Source of the DNA: Pseudonocardiaceae bacterium YIM PH 21723
GTDB lineage: Bacteria > Actinomycetota > Actinomycetes > Mycobacteriales > Pseudonocardiaceae
DNA length: 64,000 nt
NCBI GenBank assembly: GCA_003600225.1
Contig: QZFT01000019.1
Coordinates: forward strand, 1 to 64,000
Direction: 5' to 3'
How positions within the stretch are numbered: position 1 is the stretch's first letter; every line of letters starts with the position of its first letter. Below the pieces are notes generated by a model. That model had not been told where the DNA came from. It saw only the letters and a program-made list of their open reading frames with translations, and did not search any database. The translations under genes and the position numbers were made by a program. Shown piece by piece: positions 33,656 through 41,431 of the stretch.

Positions 33656-34903
33656 ATGACCGAGACCGTCAGCCGCTGTCCGGTAGCTCACGATCAGCTG
33701 CCGCAACCGGCTCCACTGCCGTTCGTCTCCGAGGATCCGTTCCACCCGCCGCAGCGGCTCGGTGAGCTGCGTGCCGAGTTCCCGGTGAGCCGGCTGCTCT
33801 ACCCGGGCGGCGAGATCGGCTGGCTGGTGACCAAGTACGCCGATGTGCGGGCGCTGCTGGCCGATCCGGTCACCTTCAGCTCCCGCAACCGGCAGCGCGC
33901 CAACCCGATCCGGGAGATGCCGGAGGATTTCAAGGAGCAGCCGCCCAAGCCGGGCCTGTTCATCAACGAGGACCCGCCGGACCACGGGTTCTACCGCAAG
34001 CAGCTCACCGGGCAGTTCACCGTCAAGCGGATGAAGGCCCTGGAGCCGAGGATCGAGCAGATCGTCGCCGACCAGCTGGAGTACATGGCCGCCAAGGGAC
34101 CGGTCGCCGACCTGGTGGCCGACTTCGCGCTGCCGGTGCCCTCACTGGTGATCTGCGAACTGCTCGGCGTGGACTACGCGGAACGCGGGTCCTTCCAGGA
34201 GTGGACCGCCACGCTGCTCAATCTGAACTCCACCGCGCAGCAGGTGCGCGCTGCCGTGGACGAGCTGGACCAGTTCATGCTGCGGCTGGTGAAGCAGAAG
34301 CGGGCGGAGCCGGACGACGCGATGGTGTCCGGGCTGATCGAGGCCCAGGACGGTGCCGAGCGGCCGCTCACCGACGAGGAGATCGCCGGCATCGCCTTCC
34401 TGCTGCTCATCGCCGGGCACGAGACCACGGCCAACATGCTGGGGCTGGGCACGCTGACCCTGCTGCACCACCCGGAACAGCTGGCCAGGCTGAAAGCCGA
34501 TCCGTCCCTGGTGGACACGGCGGTCGAGGAACTGCTGCGGTTCAACAGCATCATCCGCGTCGGTCAGTTGCGGGTGACCACCAGGGAGGTGGAGATCGGC
34601 GGGCAGCTGATCCCGGCGGGCTCGTCGGTGGTGGCCTCGAACCTGGCGGCCAACCGGGACCCGGAGAAGTTCGACAACCCGGACGAGCTGGACATCACCA
34701 GGGGAGCGGTGCACCACATCGCGTTCGGGCACGGTGTGCACCAGTGCCTTGGCCAGCAGCTGGCCCGGATCGAGATGCGGATCGGGTACCGCAGGCTGTT
34801 CGAGCGGTTCCCGGACCTGGCGCTGGCGATTCCGCTTGCGGACGTCAAGTGGCGCACCGACATGGCGATCTACGGCCTGCACGAACTGCCGGTGACCTGG
34901 TAA
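33656..34903 (+). CDS. Cytochrome P450 (bacterial class I, CYP105-like group)
   Basis: 415 aa soluble P450. I-helix oxygen-binding motif AGHETT begins at residue 253, K-helix ExxR is in EELLR (292-295), and the heme-binding loop FGHGVHQCLG places the proximal Cys at 364. The alcohol side of the Glu/Thr pair is intact, so it should be a working monooxygenase. A 3Fe-4S-type ferredoxin gene follows 11 bases downstream and is its likely electron donor; no reductase gene is adjacent. Substrate unknown; it lies near the TPP/KAS III-like operon but is transcribed separately. Confidence 0.93.
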   Translation: MTETVSRCPVAHDQLPQPAPLPFVSEDPFHPPQRLGELRAEFPVSRLLYPGGEIGWLVTKYADVRALLADPVTFSSRNRQRANPIREMPEDFKEQPPKPGLFINEDPPDHGFYRKQLTGQFTVKRMKALEPRIEQIVADQLEYMAAKGPVADLVADFALPVPSLVICELLGVDYAERGSFQEWTATLLNLNSTAQQVRAAVDELDQFMLRLVKQKRAEPDDAMVSGLIEAQDGAERPLTDEEIAGIAFLLLIAGHETTANMLGLGTLTLLHHPEQLARLKADPSLVDTAVEELLRFNSIIRVGQLRVTTREVEIGGQLIPAGSSVVASNLAANRDPEKFDNPDELDITRGAVHHIAFGHGVHQCLGQQLARIEMRIGYRRLFERFPDLALAIPLADVKWRTDMAIYGLHELPVTW

Positions 34904-34914
34904 GGAGGACGGCC

Positions 34915-35109
34915 ATGCGGGTCGAACTGGAGCGCGACCGGTGCTGTGGCGCCGGGATGTGTGTGCTGTACGCCCCCGAGGTCTTCGATCAGGATGAGGA
35001 GGACGGTCTGGTGCTGCTCAAGATCGCGGAGCCGCCGGACTCGTCGCTGGACGCGGTACGCACGGCGGCCGGGACCTGTCCCAACTCGGTGATCTCGATC
35101 GCCGGTTGA
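34915..35109 (+). CDS. 3Fe-4S-type ferredoxin, partner of the P450
   Basis: 64 aa, the usual size of actinobacterial P450 ferredoxins. Cysteines in DRCCGAGMC near the N-terminus and GTCPNSVI near the C-terminus give the Cx5C...CP arrangement of a single 3Fe-4S cluster. ATG at 34915 with AAGGAGG upstream; only 11 bases after the P450 stop, so one operon. It should pass single electrons from a reductase elsewhere in the genome to the P450. Confidence 0.93.
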   Translation: MRVELERDRCCGAGMCVLYAPEVFDQDEEDGLVLLKIAEPPDSSLDAVRTAAGTCPNSVISIAG

Positions 35110-35152
35110 GAAGGTGGTCCCGCCACCCCAGGGCTGTGTGTATCGATGACCG

Positions 35153-35195
35153 CCGGGTGGGCGGCAGGCGGGAGAGTGCCATGCCGCCTACCCGG
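35153..35195 (+). terminator. Terminator-like hairpin after the ferredoxin gene
   Basis: Arms CCGGGTGGGCGGC (35153-35165) and GCCGCCTACCCGG (35183-35195) form a 13-bp stem with one G-U pair and a 17-nt loop, 43 bases downstream of the ferredoxin stop. No U-tract. Confidence 0.55.
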
Positions 35196-35342
35196 TGCGT
35201 TCGCACTGCGGTGATCCACTGATGGGGGACTCCGTAGGCGTGGATCAATCTACGGTGGTGTGACGCTCGTGGTCGGAACGTGTGCTCGTTCGCTAAAGAG
35301 GGATCTCACAACAGGCTGAGATCTTTCGAGGTGATCAACACC

Positions 35343-36230
35343 GTGTTAAGTGCAGCGGTTCAACGGGTTCTACGCGGCGATCCACGGGGCGGGCCTCGGT
35401 GGCCGGCGTTCGCGGTGATCATGCTGGTGATTCCGGTACTGCTCGCCGCCACCGTGCTGGTGACCAGCAGTGGTGCCGCCGTGCGGTCCGCCGACTCGCC
35501 ATCGGTACTGGTACTGAGCGCGTCCGCGGACCGGGTCGTGTTGTCCGGGGTCGTGGCCGAGGGCAGGGCGGCCGACCAGCTGCTGCGGGTGACCAGGGAG
35601 AAGTCCGGCACCCGCGTGGTGACGGACGCGCTGGACCGCACCGGTTCGGCGAATCCCGCGCTGTCCGACGAAAAACTGGCCCGGCTGCTCGACATGATCC
35701 TCGCGCCGGACCGTGGACCGGCCGAGGAGTTCACCGTGCTGCTGCGACCGGAGTCGGGTTCGGTGCTGTCCGGCCAGGCCGCGCCGGAGCGGTCCGCCGA
35801 GGTGGAGAAGGTCATCCGGGAGCTGTTGCCGGCCACCGACCTGGTGAACAAGGTGGGACCGCCCGCCGGGTCCACCCAGTCCGTGCTGGCGGTGACTCGC
35901 TTCCAGGACAGCATCAACCGGATGCTGCAACCCGGGCCCGGCATCACCTTCGGCCTGGGCGAACCGGGTTTCGCCGGTCACGGCGCCACCCTCGCGAGCC
36001 GGCTCGGGCGGCTGCTGACCATCGCGCCCGCCTCGTCCATCGAACTGGTCGGACACTCCTGGGCGGCCGAGTCCAACGGGCAGAATCCCGCCGAGCTGGC
36101 GAAGGCCAGGGCCGATCGGCTGCGGGACGAACTGGTCTTCCAGGGGGTGAATCCAGCGGTGATCACCACCCGGGGAATTGCCGAGGGTGGCGGAGCCGGG
36201 CATCCCACCGTCGACGTGAAGATCAAATAA
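35343..36230 (+). CDS. Membrane-anchored BON/OmpA-like envelope protein (ArfA-like)
   Basis: 295 aa from GTG at 35343 (GAGGTG nine bases upstream); GTG at 35331 or 35280 are alternatives. One membrane anchor (AFAVIMLVIPVLLAATVLV), a BON-like middle region (SADRVVLSGVVAEGRAADQLL) and a C-terminal OmpA-like domain (SIELVGHSWAAES...KARADRLRDELVFQGVNPAVI). This is the plan of mycobacterial ArfA/OmpATb, and a small membrane protein gene follows as in arfAB. The OmpA motif GHTD reads GHSW and the terminal Arg pair is missing, so peptidoglycan binding is doubtful. Assignment rests on architecture, moderately sure. Confidence 0.7.
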   Translation: MLSAAVQRVLRGDPRGGPRWPAFAVIMLVIPVLLAATVLVTSSGAAVRSADSPSVLVLSASADRVVLSGVVAEGRAADQLLRVTREKSGTRVVTDALDRTGSANPALSDEKLARLLDMILAPDRGPAEEFTVLLRPESGSVLSGQAAPERSAEVEKVIRELLPATDLVNKVGPPAGSTQSVLAVTRFQDSINRMLQPGPGITFGLGEPGFAGHGATLASRLGRLLTIAPASSIELVGHSWAAESNGQNPAELAKARADRLRDELVFQGVNPAVITTRGIAEGGGAGHPTVDVKIK

Positions 36231-36241
36231 GGAGGCGCGGC

Positions 36242-36436
36242 ATGACCTGGTTGTTCGTGCAGACCCTGATGCTGTGCCTGCTGGCCTTCGCGCTCGGCGC
36301 GCTCAGCGCCGGATTGTTACTGGTGCGGCCGTTGCTGCGGCAGATGCAGCCCGCCGAGCCGCCGCTGGTGATCCAGGCGCTCCCGATGCAGGCGTCAGCG
36401 AGCGAGGCGAGCCCAGACGGTCTTCCCGTTCACTGA
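36242..36436 (+). CDS. Small single-span membrane protein (ArfB-like position)
   Basis: 64 aa. One transmembrane helix (about residues 4-30, FVQTLMLCLLAFALGALSAG) and a short polar C-terminus. ATG at 36242 preceded by AGGAGG, 11 bases after the OmpA-like gene, so the two are co-transcribed; in mycobacteria a similar small protein gene follows arfA. The 3' end overlaps the convergent ATPase-domain gene by 42 bases. No further family signal. Confidence 0.7.
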   Translation: MTWLFVQTLMLCLLAFALGALSAGLLLVRPLLRQMQPAEPPLVIQALPMQASASEASPDGLPVH

Positions 36437-36778
36437 CCGATCGCAACCCCACCCGGTGCTCAGCTTTCCGACGATCAGCAGGCCACGGCCGCGTTCGTTG
36501 GCGGGCGCCGGGTGGCGGGTGATCGGGTCGCCCCCGTCGTTGTCGGTGACCTCGATCAGCACGTGATCGTCGAACCTGGTCAGCACCAGGGTGCTGGCCG
36601 ATCGCGCGTGTTCCACGGCATTGTTGACCAGTTCGGACACGACTAACGCGAGGTCACCGCTCAGTTCCTCGGAAAGTGACCACTGCGCGGCCGCCTGAGC
36701 GGTCAGATCCCTGGCCAGCCGGCTCGCCCCGATGTCGGCGGGCAGCGCCAATTCCAGCCGCCCTGGGCCTGTGTCCAC
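36395..36778 (-). CDS. ATP-binding (HATPase, RsbW-like) regulatory protein
   Basis: 127 aa, the size of stand-alone anti-sigma-factor kinases. The N-box ELVNNAVEHA (near 49-58), G1 box VTDNDGG (near 77) and G2 ERGRGLLIV (near 94) of the GHKL fold are present. Proteins of this kind bind sigma factors or phosphorylate anti-anti-sigma factors; many orphan copies exist in actinomycetes. No sigma factor or antagonist gene is adjacent, so the partner is unknown. GTG start at 36778 with no strong ribosome-binding site. Confidence 0.85.
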   Translation of the reverse strand: MDTGPGRLELALPADIGASRLARDLTAQAAAQWSLSEELSGDLALVVSELVNNAVEHARSASTLVLTRFDDHVLIEVTDNDGGDPITRHPAPANERGRGLLIVGKLSTGWGCDRSVNGKTVWARLAR

Positions 36779-36882
36779 ATCGGTCCATTCTGCTCGCGTG
36801 CGGGGAACACCGCAGAGAGTAACTCCTCGGCGGTACCCCGCGCAGCGAGCGGCGCCTCGGGTGGAGGCGCCGCCCGGAATCC

Positions 36883-37188
36883 CTAGGAAGAGAACAGGAA
36901 GTGGCCGAAGCCCTTGCGCTTGTGGTGCCCGCCGTAGTGACCGCTGTAGTGCGGCTGCTGCACACCCCAGCCGGGGCCGGGAGCGGCGTAGCCGGGAGCG
37001 GGCGGCGGCGGAGGCGGGGGCGGCGGAGCGGCCTGGTGGTACTGCTGCTCAGCCTGGGACAGTGCTTCCAGCTCGCCGTAGTCGAGAAAGACCCCTCGGC
37101 ACTGGTCGCACTGGTCGATGTGGATTCCGCTGCGGTTGTAGACCCGCATGGTTCCCGGGCACTTCGGGCATCGGACGCCCTGGCTCAT
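36883..37188 (-). CDS. zf-TFIIB-type zinc-ribbon protein
   Basis: 101 aa. A single zinc ribbon at the N-terminus, with Cys pairs CPKC (residues 7-10) and CDQC (27-30) followed by RGVFLDYGELEAL, is the TFIIB-like domain common in actinobacteria. A proline-rich linker (nine consecutive Pro) leads to a Gly/His/Tyr-rich tail (SGHYGGHHKRKGFGHF) that could bind nucleic acid or metal. ATG with GGGGAG upstream. Function unknown; single gene. Confidence 0.85.
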   Translation of the reverse strand: MSQGVRCPKCPGTMRVYNRSGIHIDQCDQCRGVFLDYGELEALSQAEQQYHQAAPPPPPPPPPAPGYAAPGPGWGVQQPHYSGHYGGHHKRKGFGHFLFSS

Positions 37189-37231
37189 GTCGTGACTCCC
37201 CTTCTAGGCCGGCCAGCGGCCTGACCTCACC

Positions 37232-38134
37232 TTACGCAGACTTCACATCGCTTCGATCACGACCACCGTCGAATACCCGCTGACAGGCTTCGACGAACGC
37301 GACTTCCACCTCGTCGAGTTCTCGCAGCTCCCGGTGGGCGTGCCGAACAGCTGTGGCTGCGTACTGAACCAGTAACGCGCGGGCGGGCAGCTCCAGTTCC
37401 GCCCAGGGATCATCCGGGTTGATCACCGGATTGAGTGATGCGTATCTGTGCAGGAATCGTTGCCAGTCGGCCGGATCGTGGATCCCCGCGGCGAACAGGG
37501 CGGCGGGCCGGGCCAGATCCCACAGCGGATCGCCCACGCCCAGGTCGTCGATGTCGATCAGCCGCCAGCCCAGCTCGGGGAAGGTGATCAGCTGGCCGAG
37601 GTGCCAGTCCCCGTGCACCAGCGCCCGCCGCGGTCCCGCCGCGGTGATCGGCCCGCCGCGCGCCCAGTCCGGCAGGGTGGACGCGGCGGCCCGGATGACG
37701 GGCGTCGCGGGGGAGTCGGGCAGGGCGTCCAGTGCGCGACCCACCCGGGCGGTGTCCCCGGGCCGGGGCAGATCCGCGGGCACCGGAGAGCGGTGCAGGG
37801 CCGCCAGGAGCTCCGCGGCCTGCTCCCACGGCGCGAGAGCCGGTTCGTCCGGGTCGACGGGAGTACCGGCCGGCCACGCGGTGATCAGCCTGCCCTCCCG
37901 CTGGAGGATCGGTGCGCCGTCGATCGGCAGGTACGGCAGCAGGATGTCGCCCAGCCGCTCGGTGGTGGCCAGCCTGCGGTGCAGCGCCGCCGGATCGGTG
38001 CCGGTGGGGTGCGCCTTGACCACGACATCGCCGACCCGGGCCAGGAGCGTCTCGCCCCGGTCGAAGGTGGTGCTGTGCGTGCCGCCCGGGGACAGCCGGG
38101 CGCCGATCTCGATCAGCTGATGGAGCAGGTTCAC
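37232..38134 (-). CDS. Aminoglycoside-phosphotransferase-fold kinase-like protein
   Basis: 300 aa from GTG at 38134, four bases after the stop of the upstream membrane-protein gene (GATGGGGTG). APH/choline-kinase fold: N-lobe with VGDVVVKAHP (ATP Lys), then the catalytic loop LVHGDWHLGQL, where Gln stands in for the usual Asn of HGDxHxxN, and LIDIDDLGVGDPLWDLA providing the metal-binding Asp. These enzymes phosphorylate antibiotics, sugars or other small molecules; nothing points to a specific one. Start choice avoids a long non-homologous upstream extension. Confidence 0.85.
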   Translation of the reverse strand: MNLLHQLIEIGARLSPGGTHSTTFDRGETLLARVGDVVVKAHPTGTDPAALHRRLATTERLGDILLPYLPIDGAPILQREGRLITAWPAGTPVDPDEPALAPWEQAAELLAALHRSPVPADLPRPGDTARVGRALDALPDSPATPVIRAAASTLPDWARGGPITAAGPRRALVHGDWHLGQLITFPELGWRLIDIDDLGVGDPLWDLARPAALFAAGIHDPADWQRFLHRYASLNPVINPDDPWAELELPARALLVQYAATAVRHAHRELRELDEVEVAFVEACQRVFDGGRDRSDVKSA

Positions 38135-38138
38135 CCCA

Positions 38139-38588
38139 TCAGTAGTACTCGCTGAACCAGTTCCCCAGCCAGGACGGGGTCTTCCAGCGGTGCCTGCCAT
38201 CGGGCTCGCCGCCGCCCGTACCCGCCAGCTCGCGTTCCCGGGTGCGCCAGCGCACCACGGCGGCGAGGGCCACCATGCCGAGCAGCACCATGGAGATCCA
38301 CAGCGTCCGGCGCGGGGTGAAGAACCCGGGGGCCGGATTGCCGGCGGCGGTGGGGGCGATGTCCGTGGAGTTGCCGGTGTTCCCCGTGGCGACGCCCCCG
38401 ACAGGCGGCAGTTCGGAGATGGTCCGGCACTTCCATTCGAGGTTGGTCGACCCGGCCTTCTGCCAACCGGTGCACTCCTCGCCGGGTTTCGGCGTGGGGG
38501 TGTCGGTCGGCGCGGCCACTGCGGCACCCGCACCGATCAACGCGACCCACGCCAGGGCGACGAGCAGGGTGGCGAGCCTGGTCAACAC
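38139..38588 (-). CDS. Secreted/membrane-anchored protein of unknown function
   Basis: 149 aa. A signal peptide (LATLLVALAWVALIGAGAAVAAP) is followed by a Pro/Thr-rich external part with two cysteines (EECTGW, EWKCRT), a C-terminal membrane helix (TLWISMVLLGMVALAAVV) and a basic cytoplasmic tail ending in WFSEYY, so topology is probably N-out with a type-I anchor. GTG at 38588 is used; TTG one codon later has better spacing to GGAG. Same operon as the kinase-like gene downstream. No family recognised. Confidence 0.7.
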   Translation of the reverse strand: MLTRLATLLVALAWVALIGAGAAVAAPTDTPTPKPGEECTGWQKAGSTNLEWKCRTISELPPVGGVATGNTGNSTDIAPTAAGNPAPGFFTPRRTLWISMVLLGMVALAAVVRWRTRERELAGTGGGEPDGRHRWKTPSWLGNWFSEYY

Positions 38589-38693
38589 AACTCCGTCCGC
38601 TGGAGAACCTTCTGTCCGGTTAACGCACGCCCATCACGTCGGGAAACTCACCCAATAGAGTGAGGCTTCCGGATGGTGGGAAACCCGGACATA

Positions 38694-38742
38694 CCGAAGT
38701 TGGCGATGTTCGGCGTTCTTTGCCGAACATCGCCAACTTCGG
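38694..38742. repeat. Palindrome family copy 2 (21-bp perfect stem)
   Basis: Arms start CCGAAGTTGGCGATGTTCGG (38694-38714) and pair perfectly with 38722-38742; loop GTTCTTT. It lies eight bases past the stop of the leftward acyl-CoA dehydrogenase gene and upstream of the next leftward gene, so it probably terminates the dehydrogenase operon. Confidence 0.8.
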
Positions 38743-38750
38743 GGACGCCT

Positions 38751-39959
38751 TTACTTCAGGTCGGCGCTCGACTTGTTCAGCAGGCGCCGGGCGACGATGA
38801 GCTGCTGGATCTGCTGGGTGCCCTCGAAGATGTCCAGGATCTTCGAGTCGCGGCCCCACTTCTCCAGGAGCTCGTGCTCGGAGTAGCCGACGGAACCGGC
38901 CAGCTCCACGCACTTCAGCGTGATGTCCACGCCGGACCGGCCGGCCTTCGCCTTGGCCATGGAGGCCTGCAGCGAGTTGGGCTTGCGGTTGTCCGCCATC
39001 CAGGCCGCCTGCAGCGTGAGCAGGTAGGCGGCCTCCCAGTCGGCCTCCAGCTGGAGGTAGATGGCCGCGGCGGCCGACTGGGCCTGCGCCGGCTTGTCGT
39101 AGTTGATCTCGATGCCGGCGTCGGTCAGCAGCTTGAGGGTGTCCTCCAGGGCCGCACGCGCGACACCGACGGCCATGGCGGCCACCAGCGGGCGGGTGTT
39201 GTCGAAGGTCTGCATGACCCCCGCGAAGCCCTTGTCGACGTTCACCTCGGGGTCGCCGAGCAGGTTGTCCTTGTGGACGCGGACGTCCTCCAGGCGGTAG
39301 TGCGCGGTGTCCGAGGCGCGGATGCCGAGCTTGTGCTCCAGGCGCACCAGGGTCAGACCCGGAGTGCCCTTCTCCACGACGAAGGACTTGATCGCGGCGC
39401 GGCCCAGGGACTTGTCCAGGGTCGCCCACACGACGATGGCGTCCGCCCGCTCACCGGAGGTGATGAAGATCTTCTCCCCGTTGAGCACGTAGTGGTCGCC
39501 GTCCAGCTTGGCGGTGGTGTTGATCGCCGCCGAGTCCGAACCGCAGTGCGGCTCGGTGATGGCCATGGCGGCCCACTTGCCCTCGAACCGCTTGAGCTGC
39601 TCGTCGTTCGCCACCGAGGCGATGGCCGAGTTGCCCAGCCCCTGCCGCGGCATGGCGAGGGTCAGGCCGACGTCGCCATAACAGGTCTCGATGATGGACA
39701 GCGCGGACGACATGTTGGAGCCGTTGCGGTTGCCCTGGTCGCCGTCCTCGGTGCGCCGCACGCCGGTGGCGCCCGCACCGTTGCCGGTGCCGGAGGAGTT
39801 GAGCCCGTCGATCAGCGCGGCGAGCGTGTCGAGTTCCTTGGGGTACTCGTGCTCGGCGGCGTCGTACTTGCGGGAGTTGGGGCGCAGGAACTCGCGCGCC
39901 ACCTGGTTGGCCTGGTTGACGAACGCGGAGAACTTCTTCGGAACCTCAAGATTGATCAT
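38751..39959 (-). CDS. Acyl-CoA dehydrogenase (FadE, second of a pair)
   Basis: 402 aa, standard size. FAD/substrate motifs AMAITEPHCGSDSA (near 140) and FITSGERADAIVVWA (near 165) are present, and the C-terminal catalytic Glu is in DIFEGTQQIQ. The gene begins 14 bases after a second, different acyl-CoA dehydrogenase; in actinobacteria such neighbours often form alpha2beta2 heterotetramers acting on unusual acyl-CoAs. Sizes (445 and 402 aa) recall mycobacterial FadE24/FadE23, but identity was not tested. Confidence 0.92.
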   Translation of the reverse strand: MINLEVPKKFSAFVNQANQVAREFLRPNSRKYDAAEHEYPKELDTLAALIDGLNSSGTGNGAGATGVRRTEDGDQGNRNGSNMSSALSIIETCYGDVGLTLAMPRQGLGNSAIASVANDEQLKRFEGKWAAMAITEPHCGSDSAAINTTAKLDGDHYVLNGEKIFITSGERADAIVVWATLDKSLGRAAIKSFVVEKGTPGLTLVRLEHKLGIRASDTAHYRLEDVRVHKDNLLGDPEVNVDKGFAGVMQTFDNTRPLVAAMAVGVARAALEDTLKLLTDAGIEINYDKPAQAQSAAAAIYLQLEADWEAAYLLTLQAAWMADNRKPNSLQASMAKAKAGRSGVDITLKCVELAGSVGYSEHELLEKWGRDSKILDIFEGTQQIQQLIVARRLLNKSSADLK

Positions 39960-39973
39960 GATCGTGGTAGTCC

Positions 39974-41311
39974 TCAGATGAGGACGGCTCCTTCCATCAC
40001 GGCGATGGCCCGCAGGTCCCGGTACCAGCGTTCGACAGGGTGGTCCTTGACGAATCCGTGTCCGCCCAGCAGCTGCACACCGTCGCTGCCGATCTGCATG
40101 CCCTTGTCAGCGCACAGCCGGCGGGCGAGGGCGGTCTCCCGGGCGAACGTCTTGCCCTGCTCGGCGCGGCTGGCCGCGCGGTAGGTGACCAGGCGCATGC
40201 CGTCCAGCTCGATGCCGATGTCGGCGACCTTGAAGGCCACGCCCTGGCGGTTGCTGATCGGCTCGCCGAAGGCGACGCGCTCGTTGACGTAGGGGATCAC
40301 GTAGTCGAGCACGGCCTGACCGGTGCCCACCGCGAGGGCGGACCAGGCGATGCGGGACAGCCGGATGCACTCGGCGTAGTTCTCGCCGGTGCCGAGCTTG
40401 GCGGTCGCCGGGACCTTGACGTCCTCCAGGATCAGCCGGCCCAGGCTCGCGGCCCGCAGACCCATGCTCGGCTCGGACTCCACGGACACGCCCTGGGTGC
40501 TGGACTCCACCAGGAACAGCTCCGGCTTGCCCTCCAGTTCGGCGGCCACCACGAACAGCTCGGCGCTGGCGGCCCGGGGGACGAGGGACTTCACGCCGGT
40601 CAGCTGGTAACCACCGCCGGGGACGCGCTTGGCCTTGGTCTGCAGGGAGAACGCGTCGAACAGGGGACGCGCCTCGAGCACCGCGAGGGCGGCGGAGGGC
40701 ACGTTCTCACCGGTGAAGCTCGGCAGGTAGGTGGCCTGCTGCTGGTCGTCGCCCCACAGCGTGAGCGCGGTGCTCACCGCGGAGGGCGCCAGGCAGGCGA
40801 CGGCCAGACCCATGTCGCCGTGCGCCATGGCCTCGGCGATGAGGACGTTGGTGGTGGCGGAGCGCTCGGTACCCGCGCCGCCCAGGTCCTCGGGGATGCC
40901 GACCAGGGACACACCCAGCTCGGAGGCGGTGTGCAGCAGCTTCTCCGGTGCGGTGCAGCTCGCGTCGGCCTCTTCGGCCGCCGGGCGCAGCTGCTCGGCG
41001 GCGAACTCGGCCACCGTGTCCTTGATCATCTGCTGCTCGTCGTCCAGGCTCAGGTCGAACAGACCGTTGCTCTTCTGGGACGGCAGCCGCGCGGGCTTGC
41101 CCTTGCCCTTCGCGGGGGTGAAGGTGCGGCTGGCGGCGGCGACGGTACGGAAACCCACCTTGGTGGCGTCGTGCAGCGCGCGCTCGGCCGGCTTGCGCAG
41201 GCCGAAACGGTCCAGGATGGCCAGCCCGGACACCTTGTTCAACAGGACCAACCCGTACCCCATGAGATCACGCCGGTTGCCGCCGGCGCGGGGGCGTTCC
41301 TCTCCAGCCAC
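39974..41311 (-). CDS. Acyl-CoA dehydrogenase (FadE, first of a pair)
   Basis: 445 aa from GTG at 41311, chosen because AGAGG lies eight bases upstream; GTG at 41320 would overlap that site. An extra N-terminal ~80 residues precede the dehydrogenase core, which runs from DLSLDDEQQMIKDTVAEFA onward. A C-terminal Glu occurs in AIAVMEGAVLI, in the place of the usual YEGTxxI, so the active-site base may be kept, though the following motif is not. The long N-terminus and divergent C-terminus separate it from its partner at 38751, supporting a heteromeric enzyme. Tandem operator-like palindromes lie just upstream. Confidence 0.9.
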   Translation of the reverse strand: MAGEERPRAGGNRRDLMGYGLVLLNKVSGLAILDRFGLRKPAERALHDATKVGFRTVAAASRTFTPAKGKGKPARLPSQKSNGLFDLSLDDEQQMIKDTVAEFAAEQLRPAAEEADASCTAPEKLLHTASELGVSLVGIPEDLGGAGTERSATTNVLIAEAMAHGDMGLAVACLAPSAVSTALTLWGDDQQQATYLPSFTGENVPSAALAVLEARPLFDAFSLQTKAKRVPGGGYQLTGVKSLVPRAASAELFVVAAELEGKPELFLVESSTQGVSVESEPSMGLRAASLGRLILEDVKVPATAKLGTGENYAECIRLSRIAWSALAVGTGQAVLDYVIPYVNERVAFGEPISNRQGVAFKVADIGIELDGMRLVTYRAASRAEQGKTFARETALARRLCADKGMQIGSDGVQLLGGHGFVKDHPVERWYRDLRAIAVMEGAVLI

Positions 41312-41343
41312 AGCTACCACCTCTGTCGATCGGACAACGCTAA

Positions 41344-41387
41344 CCTACTCATGCGTAAAGTAGCGCGTACCTACTCATGAGTAAAGT
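41344..41387. promoter_or_regulatory. Tandem operator-like palindromes before the FadE pair
   Basis: Two 18-bp repeats, CCTACTCATGCGTAAAGT (41344-41361) and CCTACTCATGAGTAAAGT (41370-41387), differ at one base and start 26 bp apart. The second contains the perfect palindrome TACTCATGAGTA. They lie 33-76 bases upstream of the GTG at 41311, overlapping the expected promoter. Probably sites for a TetR/FadR-type fatty-acid regulator. Confidence 0.65.
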
Positions 41388-41431
41388 CGACCTGCCCAAC
41401 GTCAGCCCACAGTGACGGTTACGTGTGGCTT

